From: Sphingopyxis indica
GTDB lineage: Bacteria; Pseudomonadota; Alphaproteobacteria; Sphingomonadales; Sphingomonadaceae
Direction: 5' to 3'
DNA length: 64,000 nucleotides
Assembly: GCF_900188185.1 (NCBI RefSeq)
Contig: NZ_FZPA01000003.1
Coordinates: forward strand, 186,001 to 250,000
The translations under genes and the position numbers were made by a program. Below the pieces are notes generated by a model, which was given only the letters and a program-made list of their open reading frames with translations, did not search any database and was not told the origin of the DNA. Below, piece after piece: positions 54,854-63,067 of this stretch (the stretch's first letter is position 1; the number at the start of each line of letters is the position of its first letter).

Positions 54854-54868
54854 ATAAGGTGAACTTAT
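54854..54868. promoter_or_regulatory. Candidate LysR operator
   Basis: ATAAG-GTGAA-CTTAT is a perfect inverted repeat, 8 bases upstream of the lysR start and about 80 bases ahead of the divergent small gene. It has the T-N11-A shape usual for LysR sites. Confidence 0.6.
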
Positions 54869-54947
54869 GCTGCACCGCAAAGCTTTTGTTGGCGCCGGAG
54901 CCAGGGAAGGCGCATTTAAGATGCACCCACCCAGCAGGAGACGACCG

Positions 54948-55109
54948 ATGATCGACGAGATGTGGATGCGCGGCTGGGCCGAAAATCACGGCCGCTTCAG
55001 CGCCGATCTCGACCGCGGCCTTTCGCAGATTGCGCAAGCCTGGCGGTCGTGGCGCCGCCGCGGCCCGGGCGCCGGCGGGAGCGCAAAGCCCCGCGCCGGC
55101 GCGCACTGA
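54948..55109 (+). CDS. Small protein divergent from lysR, 53 residues
   Basis: Unknown. It begins MIDEMWMRGWAENHGRFSADLDRGLSQIAQAWRSWRRR; the second half is Gly/Ala/Arg-rich. CAGGAG lies seven bases before the ATG, a strong site. Position opposite a LysR gene with a shared inverted repeat suggests it is the regulated target. It recalls small Arg-rich DUF1127-type proteins but does not clearly match. It may not be a real gene. Confidence 0.45.
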   Translation: MIDEMWMRGWAENHGRFSADLDRGLSQIAQAWRSWRRRGPGAGGSAKPRAGAH

Positions 55110-55381
55110 GACGGGCGGGAATAGCGTCGACCGTGCCGACGCGCCACCGGCGCCGCGGCCGCTCCCCCCTTGCGGCGCTATTCCCGTCCAACCTTTTCCC
55201 TGATCGGATACCGCTCAATTTAGGTTGAACCGTAGCCCTGAGCCTGTCGAAGGGCGGCTATCGACGAGAGGCGCCCTTCGACAGGCTCAGGGCTTCGGTG
55301 AGAAACGATTCCGTGGCGAGAAACGATTCCATCTGAAATGGGCACGCCGCTCGGTGACCGCCGGGTGCCCGGCCCGCCGCT
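55110..55381. other. Intergenic stretch between the small gene and rimM
   Basis: A palindrome is present at 55229-55299. The rest (55110-55228) is GC-rich with an imperfect inverted repeat around GGGCGGGAATAGCGTC and GCGCTATTCCCGTCC (55113-55190), which could terminate the small gene. I see no further coding region. Confidence 0.5.
55229..55299. repeat. Palindromic element of the CCTGAGCCTGTCGAAGGG type
   Basis: ACCGTAGCCCTGAGCCTGTC and its partner, ending AGGCTCAGGGCTTCGGT, pair over about 28 bp with a loop of about 16 bases (CTATCGACGAGAGG). The CCCTTCGACAGGCTCAGG unit is a widespread short repeat in alphaproteobacteria. Confidence 0.8.
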
Positions 55382-55945
55382 TTATTCGGCGAAAGCCGCG
55401 TTGACGGTCACACCGTCGTCGCTCCACGCCGGCACCGCCTGCGCATTCATCGGCACCATGAAGCGCTTCGCCTTCTTGCCGCCTTCGCTCGGCCGCTCGA
55501 TTTCGAGGATGTCGCCCGCGCCGAAATTCTCGACCGCGATGACGGTGCCGAGCGCGGTGCCGTCGGTCGAGGTGCAGGCGAGCCCGATCAGGTCGTGATG
55601 ATAATATTCGCCCTCGCCCAGCGGCGGCAGCGCCGACCGCGGGACCGTCAGGACGGTGCCGCGGAGCGCCTCGGCGGCGCTGCGGTCGGTGATTTCGGCG
55701 AATTGCGCGACCGCGCCCTGATTGGCGGGGCGCAGCGATTTCAGCGTGAGCTTGCGCCCGCCGGCATCGAATGCGGAAAAGGCGCGCAAGCCTTGCACGC
55801 CTTCGCCGAATAATTTGAGCCGCACCTCGCCCCGCACCCCGTGCGCGCCGGCGATGGCGGCAAGGGTGACGGGGCGGTCGGCCTTGTCCCCCTCCCGCTT
55901 GCGGGAGGGGTTAGGGGTGGGGCGAGCCGAAGGCGAGCTATCCAT
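55382..55945 (-). CDS. rimM: 16S rRNA-processing protein RimM, start supplied by a repeat element
   Basis: 30S maturation factor that binds S19; 187 residues. RimM core: RPVTLAAIAGAHGVRGEVRLKLFGEGV, FAEITDRSAAEALRGTVLTVPRSALP, and PRC-barrel LGEGEYYHHDLIGLACTSTDGTALGTVIAVENFGAGDILEI. Residues 1-19 (MDSSPSARPTPNPSRKREG) have no family match and are encoded by one half of a family A palindrome. No other ATG, GTG or TTG exists between there and the conserved core, so the start at 55945 seems to be required. AAGGA sits eight bases upstream, also inside the element. Confidence 0.94.
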   Translation of the reverse strand: MDSSPSARPTPNPSRKREGDKADRPVTLAAIAGAHGVRGEVRLKLFGEGVQGLRAFSAFDAGGRKLTLKSLRPANQGAVAQFAEITDRSAAEALRGTVLTVPRSALPPLGEGEYYHHDLIGLACTSTDGTALGTVIAVENFGAGDILEIERPSEGGKKAKRFMVPMNAQAVPAWSDDGVTVNAAFAE

Positions 55946-55993
55946 ATCCCGCGTCCTTGCCCACCCCCGGCCCCTCCCGCAAGCGGGAGGGGA
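55887..55993. repeat. Palindromic element, family A, covering the rimM start
   Basis: Hairpin 1 is CCCCTCCCGC-TT-GCGGGAGGGG (55889-55910) and hairpin 2 is CCCCTCCCGC-AA-GCGGGAGGGG (55971-55992). The spacer holds GAGCCGAAGGCGAGC and, on the minus strand, AAGGACGCGGGATATG, which is the rimM ribosome-binding site and start codon. It fills the rpsP-rimM gap. Confidence 0.92.
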
Positions 55994-55999
55994 GAAGAA

Positions 56000-56578
56000 T
56001 CAACCCTCGGCCTTTTCTTCGCCTTCGGCCGGCGCCGGGCCGCCCTCGGCGACTTCCTCGGCGATCGCGGCGGCGTCTTCGGCCGTCGTTTCGGCGGGCA
56101 CTTCGTCAGCCACCGCGTCGGCAACGGCTTCGGCGGTCTCTTCGCTCTTCACCGAGCCGGTCGCATCCGATTCGGCTTCCTCGGCGACGGGCGCCTCTTC
56201 AGCCGGAGCCGCAGCGGCTTCCTTGGCGGCCTCTTCGGCCTCGGCCAGCTTGGCGGCGCGCTCTTCGGCGCGTTCCTTGGCCTTCTCGCCCGGCTCGGCC
56301 TTCTTGGGGTTGTTGCGCGCGGCGCGTTCCTTGAGACCGGCGGCGTCGAGGAAGCGGGCGACACGGTCGGTCGGCTGCGCGCCGACGCTCAGCCAATGCT
56401 TCGCGCGATCGGCATCGAGCTTGATGCGTTCGGGGTTATCCTTGGCGAGCAGCGGGTTGTAGCTGCCGATGCGCTCGATGAAGCGGCCGTCGCGCGGGGA
56501 GCGCGAATCGGCGACGACGATCTTGTAATAGGGGCGCTTTTTCGAACCGCCGCGCGAGAGGCGAATGGAAGTAGCCAT
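56000..56578 (-). CDS. rpsP: 30S ribosomal protein bS16 with a long acidic tail
   Basis: 192 residues. The ribosomal domain is the first 80 or so ([44 protein letters not shown] ... [22 protein letters not shown]). It is followed by about 110 residues of Ala/Glu-rich, mostly helical or disordered sequence ([43 protein letters not shown]). Many bacteria have only 80-90 residues; sphingomonads carry longer tails. It is first of the rpsP-rimM pair, downstream of ffh. Confidence 0.95.
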   Translation of the reverse strand: MATSIRLSRGGSKKRPYYKIVVADSRSPRDGRFIERIGSYNPLLAKDNPERIKLDADRAKHWLSVGAQPTDRVARFLDAAGLKERAARNNPKKAEPGEKAKERAEERAAKLAEAEEAAKEAAAAPAEEAPVAEEAESDATGSVKSEETAEAVADAVADEVPAETTAEDAAAIAEEVAEGGPAPAEGEEKAEG

Positions 56579-56614
56579 GATATTGTCCTTCTGAGTCTAA
56601 ACTGGTTGTCCGGG

Positions 56615-58063
56615 TTATTTCTTTTTATTCATCAAATTGGCCAGGTCGGGCGGGATCGCGCCGCCGCCGAGGCCGGGAAGGCCGCCGGCGCCGCCGCCCA
56701 TGCCGCCCATCCCGGGGATGCCGCCGCCGCGGCCGAGCAGCGCGCCGAGCCCCTTGAGCCCGCCCATCTTGCGGATCTTCTTCATCGCGGTGGACATTTC
56801 CTGGTGCATCTTGAGCAGCTTGTTCACCTGCTGAACACTCGTCCCCGATCCGTTCGCGATGCGGATCTTGCGCTTGGCGTTGATGATCGCCGGGGCCGCG
56901 CGCTCCTTGGGGGTCATCGACCCCATGATCGCATCGAAATGGATCAGCATCTTGTCGTCGGCGCCGCTCTGCGCCATCGCCGCCTGCGCCTTCTTGAGAC
57001 CGGGGATCATCCCCGCGAGCGCGCCGATGCCGCCCATGCGGCGCATCTGATTGAGTTGGGTGCGAAGATCGTCGAGGTCGAACTGACCTTTGGCCATCTT
57101 CTTCGCCATCGCCTCGGCCTCTTCGGCCTGGATCGTCTCGGCGGCGCGCTCGACGAGGCTAACGACGTCGCCCATGCCGAGGATGCGGCCGGCGATACGC
57201 GACGGCTGGAAGAGTTCGAGTCCGTCGAGCTTTTCGCCCGTGCCCGCGAATTTGATCGGCTTGCCGGTGACCGCGCGCATCGACAGCGCGGCACCGCCGC
57301 GCGCATCGCCGTCCATGCGGGTCAGCACGACGCCGGTGAGCGGCACCTGCTCGGTGAAGCGCTGCGCGACCTGAACCGCGTCCTGGCCGGTCAGGCTGTC
57401 GACGACGAGCAGGGTTTCGGCGGGGTTCGCGGTGCGCGCCACCGCCTGCATCTCGTCCATCAGCTGCTGGTCGACGTGGAGGCGGCCTGCGGTGTCGAGC
57501 ATGAGGACGTCATAGCCCTGCAGCTTCGCCGCCTGCATCGCACGGCTCGCGATTTCGGTGGGCTGCTGACCCGCAACGATCGGCAGGGTCGCGACGTCGA
57601 TCTGCGTGCCAAGCACAGCAAGCTGTTCCTGCGCGGCGGGGCGATTGACGTCGAGCGACGCCATCAGCACCTTCTTGCGCTCCTTGTCCTTCAGCCGCTT
57701 GGCGATCTTCGCGGTCGTGGTCGTCTTACCCGAGCCTTGCAGGCCGACCATCATGATCACTGCGGGCGGGGTGACATTGAGGTCGAGCTCGGCGGCTTCG
57801 GAGCCGAGCATCTCGGTCAGCGCGTCGCTGACGATCTTGACCACCTGTTGCCCCGGCGTGACCGAACGCAGGACATTCCGGCCGATCGCCAGTTCGGTGA
57901 CCTGATCGACGAAGCTGCGCACGACGGGCAGCGCGACGTCGGCTTCGAGCAGCGCGATTCGCACCTCGCGCATCGCGGCGCGCACGTCGGCCTCGGTCAG
58001 CGCACCGCGGCCGCGGAGCTTCCCGAAAACATCGCCAAGCCGAGTGCTCAGACTGTCGAACAT
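56615..58063 (-). CDS. ffh: Signal recognition particle protein Ffh
   Basis: SRP GTPase delivering membrane proteins; 482 residues. NG domain: GLQGSGKTTTTAKIAKRLK (G1), DTAGRLHVDQQLMDEM (G3), DSLTGQDAV, TRMDGDARGGAAL (G4). The M domain is Met/Gly-rich with RIANGSGTSVQQVNKLLKMHQEMSTAMKKIRKM (RNA-binding) and a GMGGMGGGAGGLPGLGGG tail. The start at 58063 (MFDSLSTRLGDVFGKLRG) is standard. The receptor gene ftsY is 4 kb away. Confidence 0.96.
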   Translation of the reverse strand: MFDSLSTRLGDVFGKLRGRGALTEADVRAAMREVRIALLEADVALPVVRSFVDQVTELAIGRNVLRSVTPGQQVVKIVSDALTEMLGSEAAELDLNVTPPAVIMMVGLQGSGKTTTTAKIAKRLKDKERKKVLMASLDVNRPAAQEQLAVLGTQIDVATLPIVAGQQPTEIASRAMQAAKLQGYDVLMLDTAGRLHVDQQLMDEMQAVARTANPAETLLVVDSLTGQDAVQVAQRFTEQVPLTGVVLTRMDGDARGGAALSMRAVTGKPIKFAGTGEKLDGLELFQPSRIAGRILGMGDVVSLVERAAETIQAEEAEAMAKKMAKGQFDLDDLRTQLNQMRRMGGIGALAGMIPGLKKAQAAMAQSGADDKMLIHFDAIMGSMTPKERAAPAIINAKRKIRIANGSGTSVQQVNKLLKMHQEMSTAMKKIRKMGGLKGLGALLGRGGGIPGMGGMGGGAGGLPGLGGGAIPPDLANLMNKKK

Positions 58064-58306
58064 GCGTCCTTTTACCCTTCTGACGACCCGCAACGCAAAA
58101 GACGCCGGTGAGCGAAACCTCGCCAACCAGCGGCTATCCGTGGACAGATTTTCCGTCGCGGATGTCTTGTGCGCCCCTCCGCATGATGCGGACGGACGCG
58201 GCGCCCTTACGCCAATGCGCGCGCAAAGGCAAGCGCGGGCCGCGGCGCACTTAACGCAAATTTCACCGCTTGCGGCGCAAACAGACCGCGACTGTGGGGA
58301 AATTCA

Positions 58307-59935
58307 ATGACCGTCGAACCGGCTGTGCCGAAGGAATGGAATCGTAGCGAAGGCGCCAAGCGCGACGTCCTCGCAGGGGGAATCGTCGTCGCGGCGATCC
58401 TGCTGTTCGTGGGCACGGGCAGCAGCGTGATGCAATCGGTCGTGCGGACGATCGCCGGTTTCGGCGGCGGCACCGACCGCGTGCTCGCGACGATGCTGAT
58501 CCTCAACATCGCGCTGATCCTGTTCGGCTGGCGCCGCTACGACGACCTCAACCGCGAGATTCGCGAGCGCACCGCAGCCGAAAAGCGCGCGCGCTACCTG
58601 GCCGATACCGACCCGCTGACCGGCTATCTCAACCGCCGCGCGCTGCTCGCGCAGGGCCAGGCGCTGATCGCACGCGCCGCGTCGGAGCATCGGCACGTCG
58701 CGCTCTTTCTGCTCGACCTCGACCATTTCAAGACCGTCAACGACATCCACGGCCATGTCGCGGGCGACCGCGTGCTGCAGATCGCCGCCGAGCGCATCTC
58801 CGCGATCCTGCCGCCGAGCGCGACCAAGGCACGCCTCGGCGGCGACGAATTCGTCGCGATGCTGGTGTTCGAACCCGCGGCACGCCCCGATATCGAGGCG
58901 CTGGCCGGCCAGCTCGTCACCGCGCTCGAGGAACCCGTGCCCTATGACGCGCGGCGCATCCGCATCGGCTGCTCGCTCGGCATCGCGCTCGCGACCGAGG
59001 CGAGCGCGACGATGGAGACGCTCGTCCGTCAGGCCGACATCGCCATGTATCATTGCAAGGACGAAGGGCGGAACCGCTATATCTGGTTCCAGACGGGCAT
59101 GGAAATGGCGGTCCAGGTGCGCAACCAGATCGAAAACGGCATTCGCGAAGGCATGCCGCGCGGCGAGTTCATCCCCTATTTCGAGCCGCAGGTCGACATT
59201 GCGAGCGGGCGCCTGATCGGCTTCGAGATGCTGATGCGCTGGGACTCGCCCGAATATGGCATGATCCTGCCCGAACGCTTCATCCCCGTCGCCGAGGAAA
59301 GCGGGCTGATCGGCGAATTGTCGCTGCACGTCATCCGCGAGGCGATGGAAAGCGCGAAGGCATGGGACCCGGCGGTGTCGCTGGCGGTCAATATTTCGCC
59401 GCAGCAACTCAAAGACCCGTGGTTCAGCCAGAAGCTGACCAAGCTGCTCGTCGAAACCGGCTTTCCGGCGAGCCAGCTCGAGGTCGAGATCACCGAAAGC
59501 TCGCTGTTCGAAAATCTGCCGCTCGTTCGCTCGATCGTCACCAGCCTCAAGAATCAGGGCGTATCGCTCGCCCTCGACGATTTCGGCACGGGCTACAGCT
59601 CGCTCTCGCACCTGCGCGCGCTGCCCTTCGACCGCATCAAGATCGACCGCAGCTTCATCACCGCGATGCGCGGCAGCGCCGACGCGCAGGCGATCGTCGT
59701 CGCGATCATGCGCCTCGGCGAAAGCCTCGCCATGCCGATCACTGCCGAGGGGGTAGAGGACGAGGCGACCGCGATCGAGCTGACGCGGCTCGGCTGCACC
59801 AAGGGCCAGGGCTGGCACTATGGCCGCGCGATGTCGGCGGACGACACCGCGGCGATGCTCGCCGAGCGCGGGCTTCTGCGCGCGCCGATGCTGCCCGCGG
59901 GCGGCACGGAAGAACCGCTCCGCAAGACGGCATAG
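58307..59935 (+). CDS. Membrane-anchored GGDEF-EAL protein
   Basis: 542 residues. Two N-terminal membrane helices (DVLAGGIVVAAILLFVG; ATMLILNIALILFGW) with a short loop between. The GGDEF domain has ADTDPLTGYLNRRAL and RLGGDEFVAML (active-site motif intact, no RxxD inhibitory site at the usual place). The EAL domain has GFEMLMRW (EML in place of EAL), LAVNISPQQLK, LEVEITESSLFE, LALDDFGTGYSSLSHL, DRIKIDRSFI and ITAEGVEDE. Metal and catalytic residues look complete, so both synthesis and breakdown of cyclic-di-GMP are possible. Confidence 0.93.
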   Translation: MTVEPAVPKEWNRSEGAKRDVLAGGIVVAAILLFVGTGSSVMQSVVRTIAGFGGGTDRVLATMLILNIALILFGWRRYDDLNREIRERTAAEKRARYLADTDPLTGYLNRRALLAQGQALIARAASEHRHVALFLLDLDHFKTVNDIHGHVAGDRVLQIAAERISAILPPSATKARLGGDEFVAMLVFEPAARPDIEALAGQLVTALEEPVPYDARRIRIGCSLGIALATEASATMETLVRQADIAMYHCKDEGRNRYIWFQTGMEMAVQVRNQIENGIREGMPRGEFIPYFEPQVDIASGRLIGFEMLMRWDSPEYGMILPERFIPVAEESGLIGELSLHVIREAMESAKAWDPAVSLAVNISPQQLKDPWFSQKLTKLLVETGFPASQLEVEITESSLFENLPLVRSIVTSLKNQGVSLALDDFGTGYSSLSHLRALPFDRIKIDRSFITAMRGSADAQAIVVAIMRLGESLAMPITAEGVEDEATAIELTRLGCTKGQGWHYGRAMSADDTAAMLAERGLLRAPMLPAGGTEEPLRKTA

Positions 59936-60024
59936 TTTCCCCTCCCTTCCAGGGAGAGGAGAATGAGAAGGCCGCACCCGCGTCGCTAGACTTCGCGCCC
60001 GCGCGCTCCTAAATGCGCGACACT

Positions 60025-60831
60025 ATGGCGGATCGCTTCACCAAGATGCATGGCCTCGGCAACGACTTCGTCGTGATCGACGCGCGCGAAGACGCGGTCG
60101 AGATGACCGCGGCGCGCGCGCACGCGATCGCCGACCGGCGCCATGGCATCGGCTGCGACCAGCTGATCCTGCTCGAACCGTCCGAAAAGGCCGATGTGAA
60201 GATGCGCATCTTCAACGCCGACGGCGGCGAGGTCGAGGCGTGCGGCAATGCGACCCGCTGCGTCGCGACGCTGATCGGCAAGCCCGCGGTGATCGAGACG
60301 CTGGGCGGGATGCTGCGCGTCAGCCCCGCCGACGGCGGCGCCGAGGTGACCTTGGGCGAGCCCGCCTTCGACTGGGAGCAGATCCCGCTCGCGATGCCGA
60401 TGGACACGCGCGACATGCCCGTCGCGTGGGACGAGCTCGAACATGGCGCGGCGGTCAATGTCGGCAATCCGCACATCATCTTCTTCGTCCCCGAAGCCGA
60501 TGCGGTGGCGCTGACCGACCTCGGACCGCGGATCGAGACCGACCCGCTGTTCCCCGAGCGCGTCAACGTCAATGTCGCGAGCCTCGACGGCCCCGACCGG
60601 CTGCAATTGCGCGTCTGGGAGCGCGGCGTCGGGCTGACGCAGGCGTGCGGCACCGGCGCCTGCGCGACCGCGGTCGCCGCGATCCGTGCGGGGCTCGCAA
60701 AATCGCCGGTCACCATCTCGCTGCCCGGCGGCGACCTCGTCATTCGATGGCGCGATGGCGAGCCGATCGTGATGAGCGGCGCGGCGACGCGCGTGTTCGA
60801 GGGTGAGACCGACTGGGCGCGCTTCGGATGA
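60025..60831 (+). CDS. dapF: Diaminopimelate epimerase
   Basis: Interconverts LL- and meso-diaminopimelate for lysine and peptidoglycan; 268 residues. The catalytic Cys pair is in VEACGNATRCVA and QACGTGACATAVAA; also FTKMHGLGNDFVVID and GNPHIIFFV. The ATG at 60025 (MADRFTKMHGLGND) is preferred; one at 60013 adds four residues. No clear Shine-Dalgarno for either. It overlaps mtaB by four bases (ATGA). Confidence 0.95.
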   Translation: MADRFTKMHGLGNDFVVIDAREDAVEMTAARAHAIADRRHGIGCDQLILLEPSEKADVKMRIFNADGGEVEACGNATRCVATLIGKPAVIETLGGMLRVSPADGGAEVTLGEPAFDWEQIPLAMPMDTRDMPVAWDELEHGAAVNVGNPHIIFFVPEADAVALTDLGPRIETDPLFPERVNVNVASLDGPDRLQLRVWERGVGLTQACGTGACATAVAAIRAGLAKSPVTISLPGGDLVIRWRDGEPIVMSGAATRVFEGETDWARFG

Positions 60832-62144
60832 GCGCTCGCGCCGGGGTCGAGGTCGTCAATTTCGGATGCCGGCTGAACATCGCCGAGGGCGAAGCCGTGC
60901 GCGCGGCGGCGATCGCGGCCGGCGCGGCGGACACGATCGTCTTCAACAGCTGCGCGGTGACCGACGAAGCGGTGCGGCAGGCGCGGCAGGCGGTGCGGCG
61001 GGCCTTGCGCGAACGGCCGGGCGCCGAAGTGGTAGTGACGGGGTGCGCCGCGGAACTCGAACGCAGCGCCTTCGAAGCGATGGGCGCGCGGGTGGTCGGA
61101 AACGACGCCAAGGGTCTGGCGGAGAGCTATCAGGCAAGCGTGTCCCCGCGCAGGCGGGGACCCATCTCCGGCCGGTTCGACATCGCACCGGCGGGTGATG
61201 GGCTCCCGCCTCCGCGGGAGCACACGGATTTATTCAAGGCCGTGGGTCCCTACGCCCCCGCCCTTTCGGGCGCCGACCATGCGCGCGCATTTCTGGGCGT
61301 CCAGACCGGCTGCTCGCACAGCTGCACCTTCTGCGCGACCGTGCTCGCGCGCGGCGCCGCGCGGTCGGCCACCGTCGAAGCGGTCGTCGAGGCCGCGCGG
61401 ATTGCGCTCGACCGCGGACAGCGCGAGATCGTGCTCACCGGGGTCGATCTTGCGAGCTATGGCGATGACAGCGGCACCAGCCTCGCCGCGCTGGTCGAGG
61501 CGCTGCTCGCGCTGCCGGTCGAGCGGTTGCGCCTCTCGTCGCTCGACCCCGACCGGATCGACGATGCGCTGTTCGCGCTGCTCACCGGAGAAGCGCGGGT
61601 GATGCCGCACGTCCATCTGTCGCTGCAGGCGGGCGACGACATGATCCTGACGCGCATGAAACGGCGCCATCGCCGCACCGATGCGGTGCGGCTCGTCGAA
61701 CGGCTGAAGGCCGCGCGCGGCGAGATTGCGATCGGCGCCGACCTGATCGCCGGATTTCCGACCGAGGATGACACCATGTTTGCCAATACGCTGGCGCTGA
61801 TCGACGATGCCGACATCGTCTTTGGCCATATCTTTCCCTACAGCCCGCGCGCCGGCACCGCCGCCGCGCGGATGCCGCAGGTCGGCCGCGCGGCGGCGCG
61901 CGAACGCGCCGCGCGGCTGCGCGAGGCTAATGCCCGGCGCCGTCACCGCTGGATGGACGCGCAGCGCGGGCGCGAAACCGCGATGCTCGTCGAGCGCGAC
62001 GGGCGGAGCGGTCATGCGGAGAATTTCGCGCCGCTGACCCTCGCGGCGCCCGCTGCGCCGAACAGCATCGTCCGCGTGCGGATCGACGCCCGCGACGACG
62101 ACCGGATGCACGCGACGATGGTGGCGACGGGGATCGCGGCATGA
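60828..62144 (+). CDS. mtaB: tRNA t6A37 methylthiotransferase MtaB with in-frame palindromic element
   Basis: Radical SAM enzyme adding a methylthio group to t6A37 of tRNA; 438 residues. The N-terminal MTTase domain has three cluster cysteines (NFGCRLN, FNSCAVTDEAVRQAR, VTGCAAE). The radical SAM motif is TGCSHSCTFC (CxxxCxxC), and a C-terminal TRAM-like domain ends VRIDARDDDRMHATMV. Residues about 104-134 (SVSPRRRGPIS ... PPPREHTDL) are a family C palindrome inserted in the linker between the two domains. dapF overlaps by 4 bp and ftsY by 4 bp. Confidence 0.93.
   Translation: MSARAGVEVVNFGCRLNIAEGEAVRAAAIAAGAADTIVFNSCAVTDEAVRQARQAVRRALRERPGAEVVVTGCAAELERSAFEAMGARVVGNDAKGLAESYQASVSPRRRGPISGRFDIAPAGDGLPPPREHTDLFKAVGPYAPALSGADHARAFLGVQTGCSHSCTFCATVLARGAARSATVEAVVEAARIALDRGQREIVLTGVDLASYGDDSGTSLAALVEALLALPVERLRLSSLDPDRIDDALFALLTGEARVMPHVHLSLQAGDDMILTRMKRRHRRTDAVRLVERLKAARGEIAIGADLIAGFPTEDDTMFANTLALIDDADIVFGHIFPYSPRAGTAAARMPQVGRAAARERAARLREANARRRHRWMDAQRGRETAMLVERDGRSGHAENFAPLTLAAPAAPNSIVRVRIDARDDDRMHATMVATGIAA
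61138..61227. repeat. Palindromic element, family C, inside mtaB
   Basis: 90 bp (30 codons). Outer arms GCGTGT/ACACGG, hairpins CCCCGC-GCAG-GCGGGG and CTCCCGC-CTCC-GCGGGAG, and inner CCATC/GATGG with CCGGCCGGT/ACCGGCGG. It aligns along its length with the intergenic copy at 11619-11711, stems conserved through paired changes. Confidence 0.92.
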
Positions 62145-63067
62145 GCGGCGCAAGCTGGAGCGAGCGGCTGTTCGGCGGCCTCCGCCGCACGTCGGAGCGC
62201 CTCGGCGAAAATCTGTCGGGCCTTACGGGCAAGTCGCGCCTCGACGACGAGGATCTCGACCGGATCGAAGAAGCGCTGATCACCGCCGACCTCGGCCCCG
62301 CGATGGCGGCGCGTATCCGCGAGCGGCTCGCGGCGCGGCGCGACGCGGTCGCGGGCAATGTCGAGGAACTGAGGAAAATCGTCGCCGACGAGATTGCCGC
62401 GGTGCTGCGCCCGGTCGCCGAACCGCTCGAAATCGACGCCTTTCCGCGTCCGCAGGTGATTTTGGTGATCGGCGTCAACGGATCGGGCAAGACAACCACC
62501 ATCGCCAAGCTAGCGCATCTGTTCCAGGAACAGGATTATGGCGTGATGCTCGTCGCGGGCGACACGTTCCGCGCCGCCGCGATCGGGCAATTGAAGGTCT
62601 GGGCCGAACGGCTCGGGGTGCCGATCATGGCGGGGCCAGAGGGGGGCGACGCCGCGGGGATCGTCTTCGACGCGGTCAAACAGGCGACCGCGACGGGCAT
62701 CGACGTGCTGATCGTCGACACCGCCGGGCGGCTTCAGAACAAGCGCGAGCTGATGGACGAACTCGCCAAGATCAAGCGCGTCCTCGGCCGCCTCAACCCC
62801 GCCGCGCCGCACGATGTCGTGCTCGTGCTCGACGCGACGACAGGGCAGAATGCACTGTCGCAGATCGACGTGTTCCGCGAGGTCGCGGGGGTCACCGGCC
62901 TGGTGATGACCAAGCTCGACGGCACCGCGCGCGGCGGCGTCCTCGTCGCCGCGGCCGAGCGCCACGGCCTTCCCATCCACGCGATCGGCATCGGCGAGAC
63001 GTTGGGCGATTTGCGTCCCTTCGACGCCGACGAGATCGCCGGCATCATTGCAGGAAATATCCGATGA
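62141..63067 (+). CDS. ftsY: SRP receptor FtsY
   Basis: GTPase docking partner of Ffh at the inner membrane; 308 residues, the short form without the long acidic A domain. G motifs: GVNGSGKTTTIAKLA, AGDTFRAAAIGQLKVWAERLGVPIM, DTAGRLQNKRELMDELAKI, DATTGQNALSQI, TKLDGTARGGVLV. The start ATG overlaps the mtaB stop (ATGA). Membrane targeting is probably through the N-terminal amphipathic stretch. Confidence 0.96.
   Translation: MSGASWSERLFGGLRRTSERLGENLSGLTGKSRLDDEDLDRIEEALITADLGPAMAARIRERLAARRDAVAGNVEELRKIVADEIAAVLRPVAEPLEIDAFPRPQVILVIGVNGSGKTTTIAKLAHLFQEQDYGVMLVAGDTFRAAAIGQLKVWAERLGVPIMAGPEGGDAAGIVFDAVKQATATGIDVLIVDTAGRLQNKRELMDELAKIKRVLGRLNPAAPHDVVLVLDATTGQNALSQIDVFREVAGVTGLVMTKLDGTARGGVLVAAAERHGLPIHAIGIGETLGDLRPFDADEIAGIIAGNIR

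Noticed and set aside
58252-58266. CtrA site upstream of the GGDEF-EAL gene
   Set aside because: TTAACGCAAATTTCA matches TTAA-N7-TTAA only partly; such matches are frequent by chance.
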